Below are positions 1 through 11,800 of a stretch of DNA of 64,000 nt, one piece after another (positions within the stretch are counted from its first letter, which is position 1; every line of letters starts with the position of its first letter). Where the stretch lies: NCBI GenBank assembly GCA_028015205.1, contig CM051517.1, positions 60,201,455 to 60,265,454 on the forward strand, in the 5' to 3' direction. A program made the position numbers and the translations under genes. The notes beneath the pieces were generated by a model. The model was not told the origin of the DNA. It made no database searches and saw nothing but the letters and a program-made list of their open reading frames with translations. Source of the stretch: Mytilisepta virgata. Its lineage: Eukaryota > Mollusca > Bivalvia > Mytilida > Mytilidae.

Positions 1-1514
1 TATGGCTATTAATCGTACGTTGTTTTATTATAAACTATAATCGTGTTCCCTTATTTCCGTATTGATTTGATATATACACGTTTATTAGGGTTTTATTGTA
101 AAATAAGGATAAGGACGTTATTTTCAATCTGTCACAGATCAATCAGTCCGGTCAAAAACGTTTGAATCAGGGACGCCTAAGGGTTAATGTACTATAAAAA
201 CAATGACTGATCTACAACATCCATTCTACTGAGAGGTTACATTAGTTTTGACAATGGTGGATATACATGTACATATGTTTTTATAGCAACCATATACCAG
301 TTGGTGAAACCATCAACAAAAAAAAAAGAAAAAAAAAAAAAAAAAAAGAAAAAACTGGTAGTCCGTATCGCTTGCCTGGATTAAATTTGCTATTCAAAAA
401 TTCTCAACCGGAATGAAATAGCATTATTAAACTTATAACGTTGTGCTTGTGGTTGTTCATTTGTCTTTCCGGGTTTGTTTGTCCAATGGATTACGTTTTT
501 TTTTTTGCTCCTTTTTTTGACAGTCTGCCATCCGTGCTTTTGACTGTTTGTTTAATAGCAACATATTTCCTCGTGGTACTGAACCCAAAATGTTGAATGG
601 GGATCACTTGAGAACCATTCAAACTTTGGTCGCAATTGCGCTAGTTACTTCAAAGATGAATTCAGATCTTTAGACTTGTATTTCCTGATTTGTCTATGTA
701 ATGATGGTCATATTGGTCAGATGTCCAGATCCCCGTAAACAGTTTTGAAAGGGACCGCCTTTTGCCCGTTCAATCAAAGTATGGTCTCCATTGCCCTATT
801 AGTTTCAGAAGAGAAGATCCATTTCATCACAATTAGCCCAGTGTTTTAAGAGAAGAAGATTAAAATTTAAAAGTTAAAAGACGACAACGGACTCCAAATG
901 CTCGTCTTTGATCCAAGTGATGCAATAATTCTGTCTTGAAAAAATAATATGTACATGCTGTTTTATAATGTCAAATTTCAGCAAAAATGTCTGAATGTTA
1001 TTCATGCACAATAAAAAGTAATATTTTATGAATATATATAAAGATTGAATGTTTTGCATATAATTCCTTTGCTGGAAATTTAAACTTCCAAAATCCGATC
1101 TGCCATTTATCAGAGACAACATGGTAAGTTGCTAAACAACTTCAATAAAATATTCTAAACGGAAATGACTAGGTGAGCAAGGTCACTGAGGTTTATTCGG
1201 TTTATAAAGGGTTATAGCTCAATGAAAGTACAAAGTGTTGATACATCAAGACAATATTGAACTACATCGTAGCACTAGAAACATAATTTTGTTATTAAAC
1301 TTACATTTCTGTACAGTTTAATCCTTACTAAATTTTTGGACATTTCAGGCAAAATCAAGATATAATATATTGCAGTCAATCATTCAGACCAGTTCAATAA
1401 AGTTAATTAGGTTGAATTATGTTTAATTTACCTTTATAAATTAAATTCTAATTAAATATTTATAAGAATGATTTTCATTGGACTATTGACTGTGTAAAAT
1501 AGACGTTCTATTTG
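1..1514. other. Intergenic DNA downstream of the TRPM-like gene
   Basis: AT-rich sequence with no open frame I would defend. It holds an A-rich simple tract at about 309-355 and a short retroelement 3' tail at about 440-525. The remainder shows nothing recognisable. Confidence 0.6.
440..525 (+). repeat. Retroelement 3'-tail fragment (subfamily A)
   Basis: The words GTGGTTGTTCATTTGTC and GGGTTTGTTTGTCCAATGGA recur, with small changes, at 19490-19540, 29200-29250, 53405-53460 and, inverted, at 11150-11220. In the longer copies this stretch lies just after the reverse-transcriptase reading frame, so it is a 5'-truncated tail. Confidence 0.6.
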
Positions 1515-1555
1515 TCTTGGACGCATCACATATTCATCCGCCATTGTTGACAAAC
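1515..1555 (+). promoter_or_regulatory. CpG-richer segment with YY1-like box before a candidate start codon
   Basis: The segment contains CCGCCATTGTT, the reverse complement of a YY1-type AANATGGCGG box, 14 bases before an ATG in good context (ACAAACATG). CpG is noticeably denser from 1505 to 1730 than in the surrounding DNA. This suggests a transcription start region; it is inference only. Confidence 0.35.
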
Positions 1556-1749
1556 ATGACTGACCCATATTCACAATTGGTAAACAGCCAAGCTGCACCG
1601 AGATCGAGATCGAATTACGCATTTGTGGCACTTCCATTTAACTGGGAAGTTTTTAACGTCATTGACTACGTATTTAGGTCTCACACGGACGAATTTCCAT
1701 TTAAAAACCGATTTACTCATCGGGAAGGTCAGAATATATTATACATGAG
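1556..1749 (+). CDS. Candidate first coding exon of an unrecognised gene
   Basis: The frame opens at ATG 1556 (MTDPYSQLVN...) and runs 64 codons to a good donor, ATGAG|GTAAAC, in phase 2. The peptide has mixed composition, with a basic patch (PRSRSN) and a charged stretch (FRSHTDEFPFKNRFTHRE). It looks protein-like, unlike most frames here. I do not recognise the family. The open frame continues upstream to 1517 without another ATG. No convincing second exon was found: the acceptor near 2119 (CCTTTCAG) gives a stop after 16 codons in this phase. The exon lies just beyond the 3' end of the TRPM-like gene on the opposite strand, so a real transcript going right would overlap it antisense. Confidence 0.4.
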
Positions 1750-2655
1750 GTAAACAGTTGGAAATGTTTTTTGGAATTTTTTTTTCGGAAGGGTTATTTC
1801 GAATGACTTTATCGGTCGACTTGATCAGCTGTTTTTTTTTTCGTGTTTTAATTTGAGTCCCCCAAATGGAAATCATTTAATTAGAATTGGAATATTTTTT
1901 TTTTGTATTTAATGTTGTTCATGCGTCAAATGTAGTTTACCTGGCGACGAAGCATGTTTTTTTTAAGTGTGAAGAACCCAAAAAGCAAGACATATTTATA
2001 ATACAAAATACCAGAATTGTCATTTAGAACAAAACACTATTATATATGCAAATAAAATATGTCAATACAATTTATCATCACGCCAAAATATCTGGTTGAT
2101 TCAGTTTCGTCCTTTCAGCATATTGACGTTTGGCAGCGTGCATGCGTTGTTCCCTTTTCAGCAATGACTTCTTACGTCCACTGCTCTGAAAACCCCAACA
2201 CGATCGTTTTGATTCTAAAAGTGGATAACAATTGTTATAAATATCATATATTAAATATAAATATGTAATATTTGCTAAATATTATATAAATATCATCCTA
2301 TTACTAAATAAGTTTATAATTAAAAAATTAGTATCAAGTGTTCAATATATAAGCAAGACAAATTACAAATTTAGCATATTTTACCGAATAAATATGTTTT
2401 GGTAAATACGTGTTCATGAAAAATTATGTGTAATTCGACTGAAGATTTCGGGTAAATAATCTAGTCCAGAGCTTTCCTTTTCAGAATTTATCCAATCATA
2501 AAATATGTTAAAGTCACCTAAAAATGCAATATATATGCATTGTTTACGTATTCCGATACCTTTCCATCAAACGATAGCCATACTAGTCCATAAGTGAAAT
2601 CTATGTGGTGTTACTTTACAGCCATATTTTGTTTATCAATAGCATGATAAAAATA
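1750..2655. other. Non-coding DNA between the candidate exon and the TRPM-like stop codon
   Basis: AT-rich sequence with several T-runs (1770-1910). It should hold the 3' UTR of the minus-strand gene, but I see no clean AATAAA on the minus strand close to the stop. No further coding signal was identified. Confidence 0.5.
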
Positions 2656-2830
2656 TCAGGTGTTAATTGAATGATAAAAACGTTCCGTACCCATTAAGCC
2701 GCATCCAGTAAATAGTCTAATCGGCACATTAAGAGGAACTGGGTACCTGTGTCGAAAACTGATAATTATCGAGTACCTCTCATATTTCCAAAGCCTGTCT
2801 GAGTTGTTTTGCACTTCTTCAAATCGGGAG
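2656..2830 (-). CDS. TRPM-like exon 23: post-S6 TRP-helix region and stop
   Basis: The exon starts after acceptor TTTCAATGTAG and supplies one base to finish the Thr codon begun in exon 22. It encodes SRFEEVQNNSDRLWKYERY then a segment with RYPVPLNVPIRLF, matching the TRPM pattern after S6 (W-F/Y-R-Y followed by a proline-rich LPxPxxI stretch). The frame ends at a stop 58 codons in. A weak alternative donor (ATGG|GTACGG, exon edge at 2691) could splice onward to a coiled-coil exon, but no such exon was found at lower coordinates. Confidence 0.8.
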
Positions 2831-5800
2831 CTACATTGAAACAAATATTAATTGAAAGTAGAAATAAATATATAATGTATAATGTAAAGGCCATATTGTA
2901 ATATATTGTATATTAATGCTTTGAGCAAGACATTAAAGATATGTGTCGACATTGGAGACATGTAAAATGAAAAAGAACCTGGCCTTTGTATTTAAGAACG
3001 AATTTTCTGATAGGTAGATTTAATTACAAATACAATTGAGGACGCGCATAAAAGAGTGTCTGTATCTTTTTCCTTTGACATCAAATATATTGATTCCCTA
3101 ATTAGATCTTAACATCGGCATGTTATTTGCTCCCGTCCCATGTCAACAATATTTTGGATAGCGGGATATGTCGTTTTATTCCAAATATACAGTTTCCTTG
3201 ATGATTTGATATAGAGTTGTATCCGATGATTTATCTTCAGTATATACATGGTTATTTTGTTAGGGTAATGTAGAGATCGGTTCATGGTATGGTGTGGCCG
3301 TATCAAGGTATTAACATATACATTGTATATTTGGCCAGTTCTCTTCGAATATAGCATTTTGTCTGCTTAGTCTTCCTCGTATACCACTTACTGAAAGCTT
3401 GTATTCCAGGTTTTAGATTTATGAAATTAGAAAATTCAATTCTTCATGATTTCTGTGTATTTTCAGTATCTTCAGAACTTCTGAAGAATAAATCTGTTTT
3501 TGGACTTGCGATGTACATGTATGCAAGTTAATGAAATATCGGCGAAAGAATACCGAAGGGACAAAGCAGTGGGCGTAGTCCGTAAATTCGAAATCCAAGG
3601 AAAAGTCTTGAGAATGGAAGAGAACAAGCAGACGCTACAAGGGTGTATGTATAACTGAAAGAATAAAGAACATATTAATAATAAGCTAAACGAGGATAGA
3701 ACACAAATAGGTCTGAGAGTTGGGATTTCCCTTTTCCTCACAGTTGTAACAGATGTAACATTGCAGGATAAACACAATATACAATGTATGTACGTTGTCG
3801 AAAAAATTTGAAGTTTGTTTGAACTAGTCGCGAAACAGGTAAATTTAGAATTTCTACCTGTTTATAAGGTTCATTAATATAAACTTTATGTTTTCCGACA
3901 TTATACATGTATTGTATATTTATTAAATTTTTCCCTGACAGAATGATTACTTACGTAAATAAAGCAATAATCAGATTAACGAGTAACAGGTTTGTGATCA
4001 GCATGTAGATAGCAGCTATTAACATTAGAACCCAGTCGTATTCCACGCATCGATCAAGGTTAGGATTTGTGATCCATTCTGTCCTGTTAAATGTACACGT
4101 CATATTCTCTTCGTTGTTTTCACCTATTTCAAGAGTAAGTTAAAGATACCTGTCTTTTGTTTTAATAGTTTTCAAATGTAAAATTTTTCTTCACTAGAGA
4201 ATTAAAAATTCAACAAATCAAATATTCAACTATCGAGAGAGTAAAAAGGTTGTGTTAATTATCCACTGGTGAATCCCTTTCATTCCTAGTAGAAACATAT
4301 AACACCGTCTCAAGCCGTAAGTGGTGTTCAGCACAGACATTGAAGTTATATGTAAACTGACTTTCTCATGTTGGGTAAATTGCATTAGAAACTGAACTAT
4401 GCAATACTAAAAAATAAAACATATTTTTTGTAGTTGCTGTTGGGTAGTCAAAATGAGCTCATATTTTTGTGGGTTACACAAAGGAGTTATAAATACCTTT
4501 TAATTCGTCTAGAGATAATTCCCCATAAATTTGCCAATAGGGCAAAGAGAATATTTTCCAAAGTCGCCATTTTTCTGCACCATCTGCCCACATGTTAGAA
4601 TGGTACGGAAACATGTTTCCGTGATATAGAACGCCTGCACATAATATGAAGATGATCAGAATCCATGAAAACTTGAGCAATTCAATCAGCTAAAAGTATA
4701 AAATATATATTATATACATATTTTATATTTTTGTTATAAGGAAGAGATATTCTATTCTATTATTTATCATACAGAGCCAAGTTTCATTTATTACATTTAA
4801 AACGTCAACTCTTGAGTCACTATCACTGGATGAAATTACATTAGCATCAAATAAAATATTATAAAATGTGACACTATACCGAAAGATGTAACGTCACGAG
4901 TTATCCTCCCTAACGTTACGGCGCTTGTGAACGTGAAACACACACGACTCGCTCATGCTATGGAATGTATTAATATAACCCTCGGCTTATTCTCTCATAC
5001 CCAATATATTTGTGTCATATATAATGTATTGTAATTTTGTTGCTAATGTATCAAAACATAAACAGATATAACATGTAAGACTGTGAAATCATTCAAGATA
5101 AGGAGACCGGCGTTTTACGGGATGACACCAAAAAACGATGTAAATTTGTAATGAATTTTATTCATAATAAAATATAATATTTAAAGCCACAAATAAAGCT
5201 TTCAAATATTATCTCGTATTTTATTACTGCAGAGTATTCAAAATACACACAAACATGCAGTTAAACCTTCGATAAAAACTACATTGTATTTGCGTAGGTT
5301 GAATTATAGACCAGCGGCCTGAACTTAAAAAAAGAAATTTAATGTACCCATAGATTGCACCGCAAAACTGTATATTTTTGGAAAGAAGAGAGTCTATATT
5401 TTCTTATTAGGTCGGTTGTCAAAGTCGGGGGTGGTCACGATTTTAGAAATAATCAATAATGTACTCTTAGATTTTGACAATTTTTTAGAGTATTTTATTC
5501 TAAACTGAAGTGACCTTGACCAAAGGTCATTCATTTTACTTACAATTTTTACTTTAAATTACCATCTCTACTTTTTTGTTCACTATTTAAATGTAAGAAG
5601 TTGCTTCGCACGGAAAGGGGGGTGATCAATAGTCTCAAAGATGGAATAAGCATTTAGATTTGAACGTTTTTATATAAAGTGGCCCATCATACTTCTCGAT
5701 CATGGTGTTGTAAAGTAAATAATATCCATATAATATACACACACACATATGTATATATATATATCCACATAACTACAATGTATCTTCGAAAAATCTCATA

Positions 5801-8800
5801 AGACATGAAAGATACATGTACGCGCTTTAATTTTCAGATTCCGCATAAAGATGCATAATATTTGAAAGAAAACATAAACGTATTCCGGCTCTTTGTCGCA
5901 TAATTAAATGCTATCATAATCTAAAAGTTAACTGCACCTTGATTTTTAGAGTTCTTACTTACATGCGTTTCAGTTTTGAAGTTTTTTCATATTTTCGCAC
6001 TATAACCTGTCATATTGAAATCACTATCACTTTTCTGCAGCTAATATGATTATGATCTTGTCAAACTTTTTGAAATTTAAAAAAAATGATATAATAATTC
6101 TCCGAAACTAGACTAAAATATATCATACCAAAGAATATTTATTTCATCACGGAGCCGTTTTGATACCCATTTCCGACCATATGTGTCAATGTGTGTAGTA
6201 GTAATTACATAATATAAGGGTCTGGTGACGGTTATATGCGAAGTGTTTGCCAGGTCTGAGTGACATATATTACCCGATCCGAAGATTTGTAATGATAGTT
6301 AAATTGGTTAATGGAAAAAATACGTATTTTTCAATACGAATGAAAACAAATGAGAACAAAAATATTCTTTTTGTATGCAGTTAGTATTCCCTTAGCTTTC
6401 AAAGCCATTTTATCAACAATCCAACGCGTATTTTGGGTTGTAAATTAATTGGAAACCTTTAATTTTACTTTGGAAATGAAAAATTAAAAACTCCGGAATA
6501 ATTATACAGAAATGAAAAAAAAAATGTATAAATTGAAATGGTACCTTTTTATTTATTTGGGAAATTTATCTCAATTCATGTCATTAAAAATTATAAGTAG
6601 ATGATAAATAATCATAAGTAATAGGTTAATGCATCATTACTCGAATTGACGAAAAACTAAAATGGCCATAGAAAGGCGCGATTTGACGACCAGGCTAAAT
6701 CTTTAATTGAATGTCTATTCCTTCATCTTGAAGCAAAATATCGAGTGTAGTCGGTGGGTACATAAAACTCGAAAACGAAGGAACTTTTTCTGGTCTTGGC
6801 CGCTCTACTATTACGCTCCGTGTCGATTTTGATACACCATAAGAACAATTTGACTATATCGTCAGTGACGCTCGGGATAAAAAAAAAACTAAGAAGTTAA
6901 AAATTTGTACCAATTGACGATCATATACAACAAGAAAAACCAAATGATGGCCAAAATAATTCATCCTAGAAGTTATCTGCAATTACAGAATAAAAAAAGT
7001 AGGCATACAAATATATGAATGCATGCAGCAGACCAACAGCATTGGTATGTTGAAAGGACGTATAACCAGTTTCCTCGACACGCTACCTTTGTTCAAGGCT
7101 AAATTCCCCGGTGGGAAATTGTATTCACAGAGCGCCCTTGCCGCGGATATTGTCAAAAAAATCTTACAATGCACGCGATGCTCGCGCTGATGTTGAATTG
7201 CTACAGGACCTCATTGAAACATGAATTCCTTTTTTTCCTTTGATCCTTTTATGGAATATATATTCAAGAAAGCAAGCATCAACTAGAATCTGTGCAATAA
7301 AAACCAAAGTCACGATATGATGCATAAATCTATCAGATGTGCATGTAATTTCAAAAGAAAACAGACCGTGCAATATCCAATAAACTAAATCTGATAATGT
7401 ATAGCTAAGCTCCGCTCTCTAACAGTGAATGACACCCTAAACATGAAAATTGTATTTAGACAAACTTTTATTCAGAACAAATTATGACAATGTAGGTATT
7501 AAATACAATACAATTTCCAATGTAGTTCAGTTATGTTTCAATTAAGTCTTGAAAAATTAAACACATTTTTTTTTAAATCCGTTCGAAGAAAAACAAATTG
7601 GCCTTTTTTCAAAAGATCCGATCTCTTCAAGATTTTAAAGTATGCGAAGTCAAAACTTTCAAAAATGCGATAAAATCTCCCCTGTAAGTGTTGCTTAACA
7701 AAACTGAAATAAACTTTCGCGTACTAAAATTTTCCCACCCTATCGAGGTCCACGAGCGCTCCATGGTTGACGCAGTTCTTTTCAATCATCCGATTGATCA
7801 GAGCATAATTATATGTGGGCAGACACGTTTGTCAATTCCTGTTACAAATCATTTATTGCACTGCCTTTCTCGTTAGACGAATAAATTTTCTTACGCTTCG
7901 CGTTCGAAAGTTTATTTGTCTAACGCAGAAAGTCGTGCTATAAATAGAACTTAGAGAAGCCGATGTGAGCAAAGAAAACCTTTTGCAATATAGTTTGACC
8001 CAACTTTGTTGAGGACCAATTGAGACATTATATAAGATATCTTATATACTTTATAAGATATCTTCTAAAATATATAAGTTATCTCATAAAGTTTATAAGA
8101 GATCTTCTGTAGTTTATAAGATATCTCATATAATTTTCTTTATAAGATATCTTATAAATTATATGAGATATCTTATAAACTATATAAGATATCTTATATA
8201 ATATATGAGATATCTTATAAAGTATATAAGATATATTATATAAAAAATATTTATAAGATATCTTATATACTTAAAAAAATATCTTATAAAGTATATAAGA
8301 TATCTTTTAAAGTTTATAAGATATCTTTAAAAAACTAGATTATATAAGATATCTTATATAAGATATCTTATATATTATCTGAGATATCTTGAAGTTAGAA
8401 TAAATAGTAAAACGGCTTGCCATATTATTGACTGTTCTACATGATGACGTCGTATTGACGTTCCAAGTGAGTGTTTCCCTATTTTCCACATGAACGGTAA
8501 CGTTTGAGGCAATATATCTTGAAAAATAGATCGGTGACCTATGCTTTTTTATATATGGTTGGATTGTGTTTGTATTTCTCTATATTGTGTTAGTTTTTGG
8601 CACACGTGATCACATTTTTGGTTATCAAACATCGCAACAAGAAAAAAAACGGGTTATAAAAGTGTAATTAACCCTATATACCTATGCAAATTTGGTGATT
8701 TTACGAAAACAAATTCGGTCCCATTTTGTATCGTGTTACCTTAATATATCCAGTGTGAAGATTATATACAAGTAAAATTTAATTTATGTTTAGTTATTAC

Positions 8801-11800
8801 AAAATTGCAAATACATGTATGTAGTTTACTCATAAAAAATCATTAAATAATCAGAAAAACAATAAACTCATAAAATAAAAAATAAAAAAAAAAATAAAAA
8901 GTAAATTAAAAATGTACCTACCATTTTTAAAATCATGATAATTTTCGGCCCGAAGTATTTGCTTATAAGCATAAACTGGAAAAATCTCATAGCAAACATA
9001 AATAGTCCTAAACTATACAGTCTCAATGTCGTTCTGTGTAAATCTTCAGAATTGATACATCTCATGAAAATTGCGATCCACACAATAACATATGAAAGAA
9101 TGGTTGAAATATTCCAAAAATTTAGAAATACTTTCTTAATACTAAATAAAACTTCATGCACGTTTGGTCTCACGTACTGTTGGGTAAGTGTTTTCTGCAA
9201 AAAATAATATACTATATACAATATGACATACACTTGTACGATTATCAACATCGTGGAATCAATTCAGTTTTGATTCAAGTTACTGTGAAACACTTATTAT
9301 TCGTGGCACATCAATTTCGTGGATTTCGTGGTCAACGCAATCCACGAAATTAAAAACCCAACGAACTATACATTTTAGTTATTTCAAAATATATCTCATT
9401 ACAAATGGGTAAGGGAGTGTGAATAATCATTTTGACAGGTAAAAATGATTTTAGTTTGTTATAGAATAAAATGTAGATTTTTTAAATTGTTGAAAATAAA
9501 TTCATAGTTCAAATGATCTATGCATTATGTTTTTATGTTTGTTTAGTTGGGGTTTAACGCCGTTTTCAGCACATTTTGGCCATTTCGCGACGGCCAGTTT
9601 TTATTGGTGGAGGAAGCGGGAGTACCCGGAGAAAACCACCGACCTTCGGTAGGAAAATTGACAATCCTTGTCAATTAAGATCGGAGTCGAACACGCCCCG
9701 CCACAGGTGGGATTCGAACTCACAACCCCAGCGTTGACAGGCAAGTGATCAGTAGTAGTCATGATGAACTACCCAGACTACCCGGCCACCGAACCCCCCC
9801 CCCCCCCCCCCACCTGCTATGTTTTGTTTTTAACAGTTCTTCATTTCCGTTAAAGAAAGATTTCGTAGTGAACTCGGGATTAAAGGTGAGATTAACACAG
9901 TGTTAGTAATGCTTTAGTTAATTAATTACTTGGTTTAGTTTATGAGTAATTGTAATTGAGCAACAAACATCGTTCATACAATATTTTGTTTTCAAAAGGC
10001 CGCTAATGGTCATTATATAAAAATCATCAAGTTTTAGTCTAACGATACCGTTGATGGCACTCAGAGTAAAATTGTTGCATAATAGAAGCATAATTACTTA
10101 ACTTCGCATTTGAAACACTGTTCACCAATTATAAATGTTCTTATTTATTTTATTTTATTATTTTTTTTTTTAATTTGAAATCCTCGAAATTGAGAACCCA
10201 TGAATATGTCTTTCTTCCACAATCTACGACAATTGAAATTAACTGGATTCACGGTATGTGCACAAATCAATATACCGATATGAGTAAAATACCAAAGCAA
10301 CAAGATAGAAGGGTAGTCCAGCAAGAAATAAATTCAAAGAAAATATATTTATGAACAGACACAATATATCACTTTTCATCGATGGAATGTTAACGTTGTA
10401 AACATTAAAATGATCTTTCAATCACATATATTGTAAAAGAAGTTTACTTGAACCTAAAAACTCATACATAATTTACAATCGAAGGGTATAATGATTCATA
10501 TACATGTATAATTTTTACCCGCACACACAGTTCTTCAAAGACATCAGCTGCTAACCAAACATACAGAAGCCATTCTGTGACATAAATGTCTTGGTAACTC
10601 GATATTGTCCTTAGTTCTGTCATGATCACAGCACTAAATCCAACAATTGCCAAAAATGCACAGACCTAACAAAAATATCTATGTTTAATTTCGATAAATT
10701 CTTGCGCAGATTCGTTTAGAAAAATATATTCTAATTCTTTTCGACACTGCGCAAATCAAAAGAGGGCAATTTCTATGTTGTCATAAATAAGCATAAGAAG
10801 AGAATTTTAAAATCAGTTGAGTATTCTGTACTATGTGTATTCATTGCATCACATATTTATAAGAACAAAATGTATATATATATTCGTTGATGCCAATATT
10901 GCTGTTTAATACTTCTAATTTTAATTTCAGTATATTAGCAGACGTTAGACGTATACTGGATGATTGTGCAAATTATCGTGTTCTTTGTTTTATTTCGGCC
11001 TTGAAGGCCGTCATGCTAAATTGTACAACTGCATCTACAGAACAGGTAATTTATTAATCAAACATTTGTTCCTAAAACTTGTTTAGAAGAGAGAGAACCA
11101 ATGCAATAGGTGTAACTGAATAAAAAGGACAAATATACCTAAGGAGCAATAAAACAAAAAGTGTAATCCATTGGACAGACAAACCCGGAAAGACAAATGA
11201 ACAACCACAAGCAAAACAAATAAACACAGAAAACTAAAAAAAACAATGAACAACAATTCCTACAAAAACCAGGAGTGAACAGAGTGCTCCGGAAAGGTAA
11301 GCAGTTCCTGCTCCGTATACGGCACCCGTCGTGAAGTTCAACAAAGTCAATCCGGTGGAAGTCACAAATCGGTGGAGGCACATGAAATGTTCCGACAGTG
11401 GGAGCATGTCCAATATCATCCTAGACATTGGAACACTGTAACAGTCAATTCTTAATGACGACCGTAAAATATCCTAAGTGATGACATCAACTTATCCCTG
11501 ATAAAACCCCGGTTAAGAAGCTTTTGTGAAAGCAGTAATCCTCTTTTTCGAAAGTCAAGGTAACTCACGTATGTCCCTGAAAATCGGATAAGCTGAGAAA
11601 CGTAGACGCCGTATGCAGGCGATGCTGGTATATTGCTACTCAAGAAAGGACAATTAACAATAGGAAAGTTGATTTCATCGCGTTTGTCATAAAGTTTTTG
11701 CTTCCCCATTGTCTATTTCAATTAACAAATCTAAATATGAAGGGGAATATGTCCTGAAATTTATTTCAATTTGAGAGAAAAATTAGTTTGATTGGAATTA

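Larger units (their letters stand above)
4690..8921 (-). other. Intron 20 of the TRPM-like gene, 4.2 kb
   Basis: This long intron separates S4 from S5. It contains half of a foldback element (about 6216-6290), a short hairpin (7871-7925) and a GATATC palindrome array (8029-8390). A poly-A/T-rich stretch (8867-8910) lies next to the donor of exon 20. Other open frames here lack compatible splice sites. Confidence 0.65.

Noticed and set aside
8935..9207. Plus-strand open frame opposite TRPM exon 20
   Set aside because: It is an antisense shadow of the S3-S4 exon, which has full motif and splice support.
10239..10421. Extra TRPM exon between S2 and S3
   Set aside because: Exons 19 and 20 already join in phase 0 without it, and its sequence lacks TRPM motifs.
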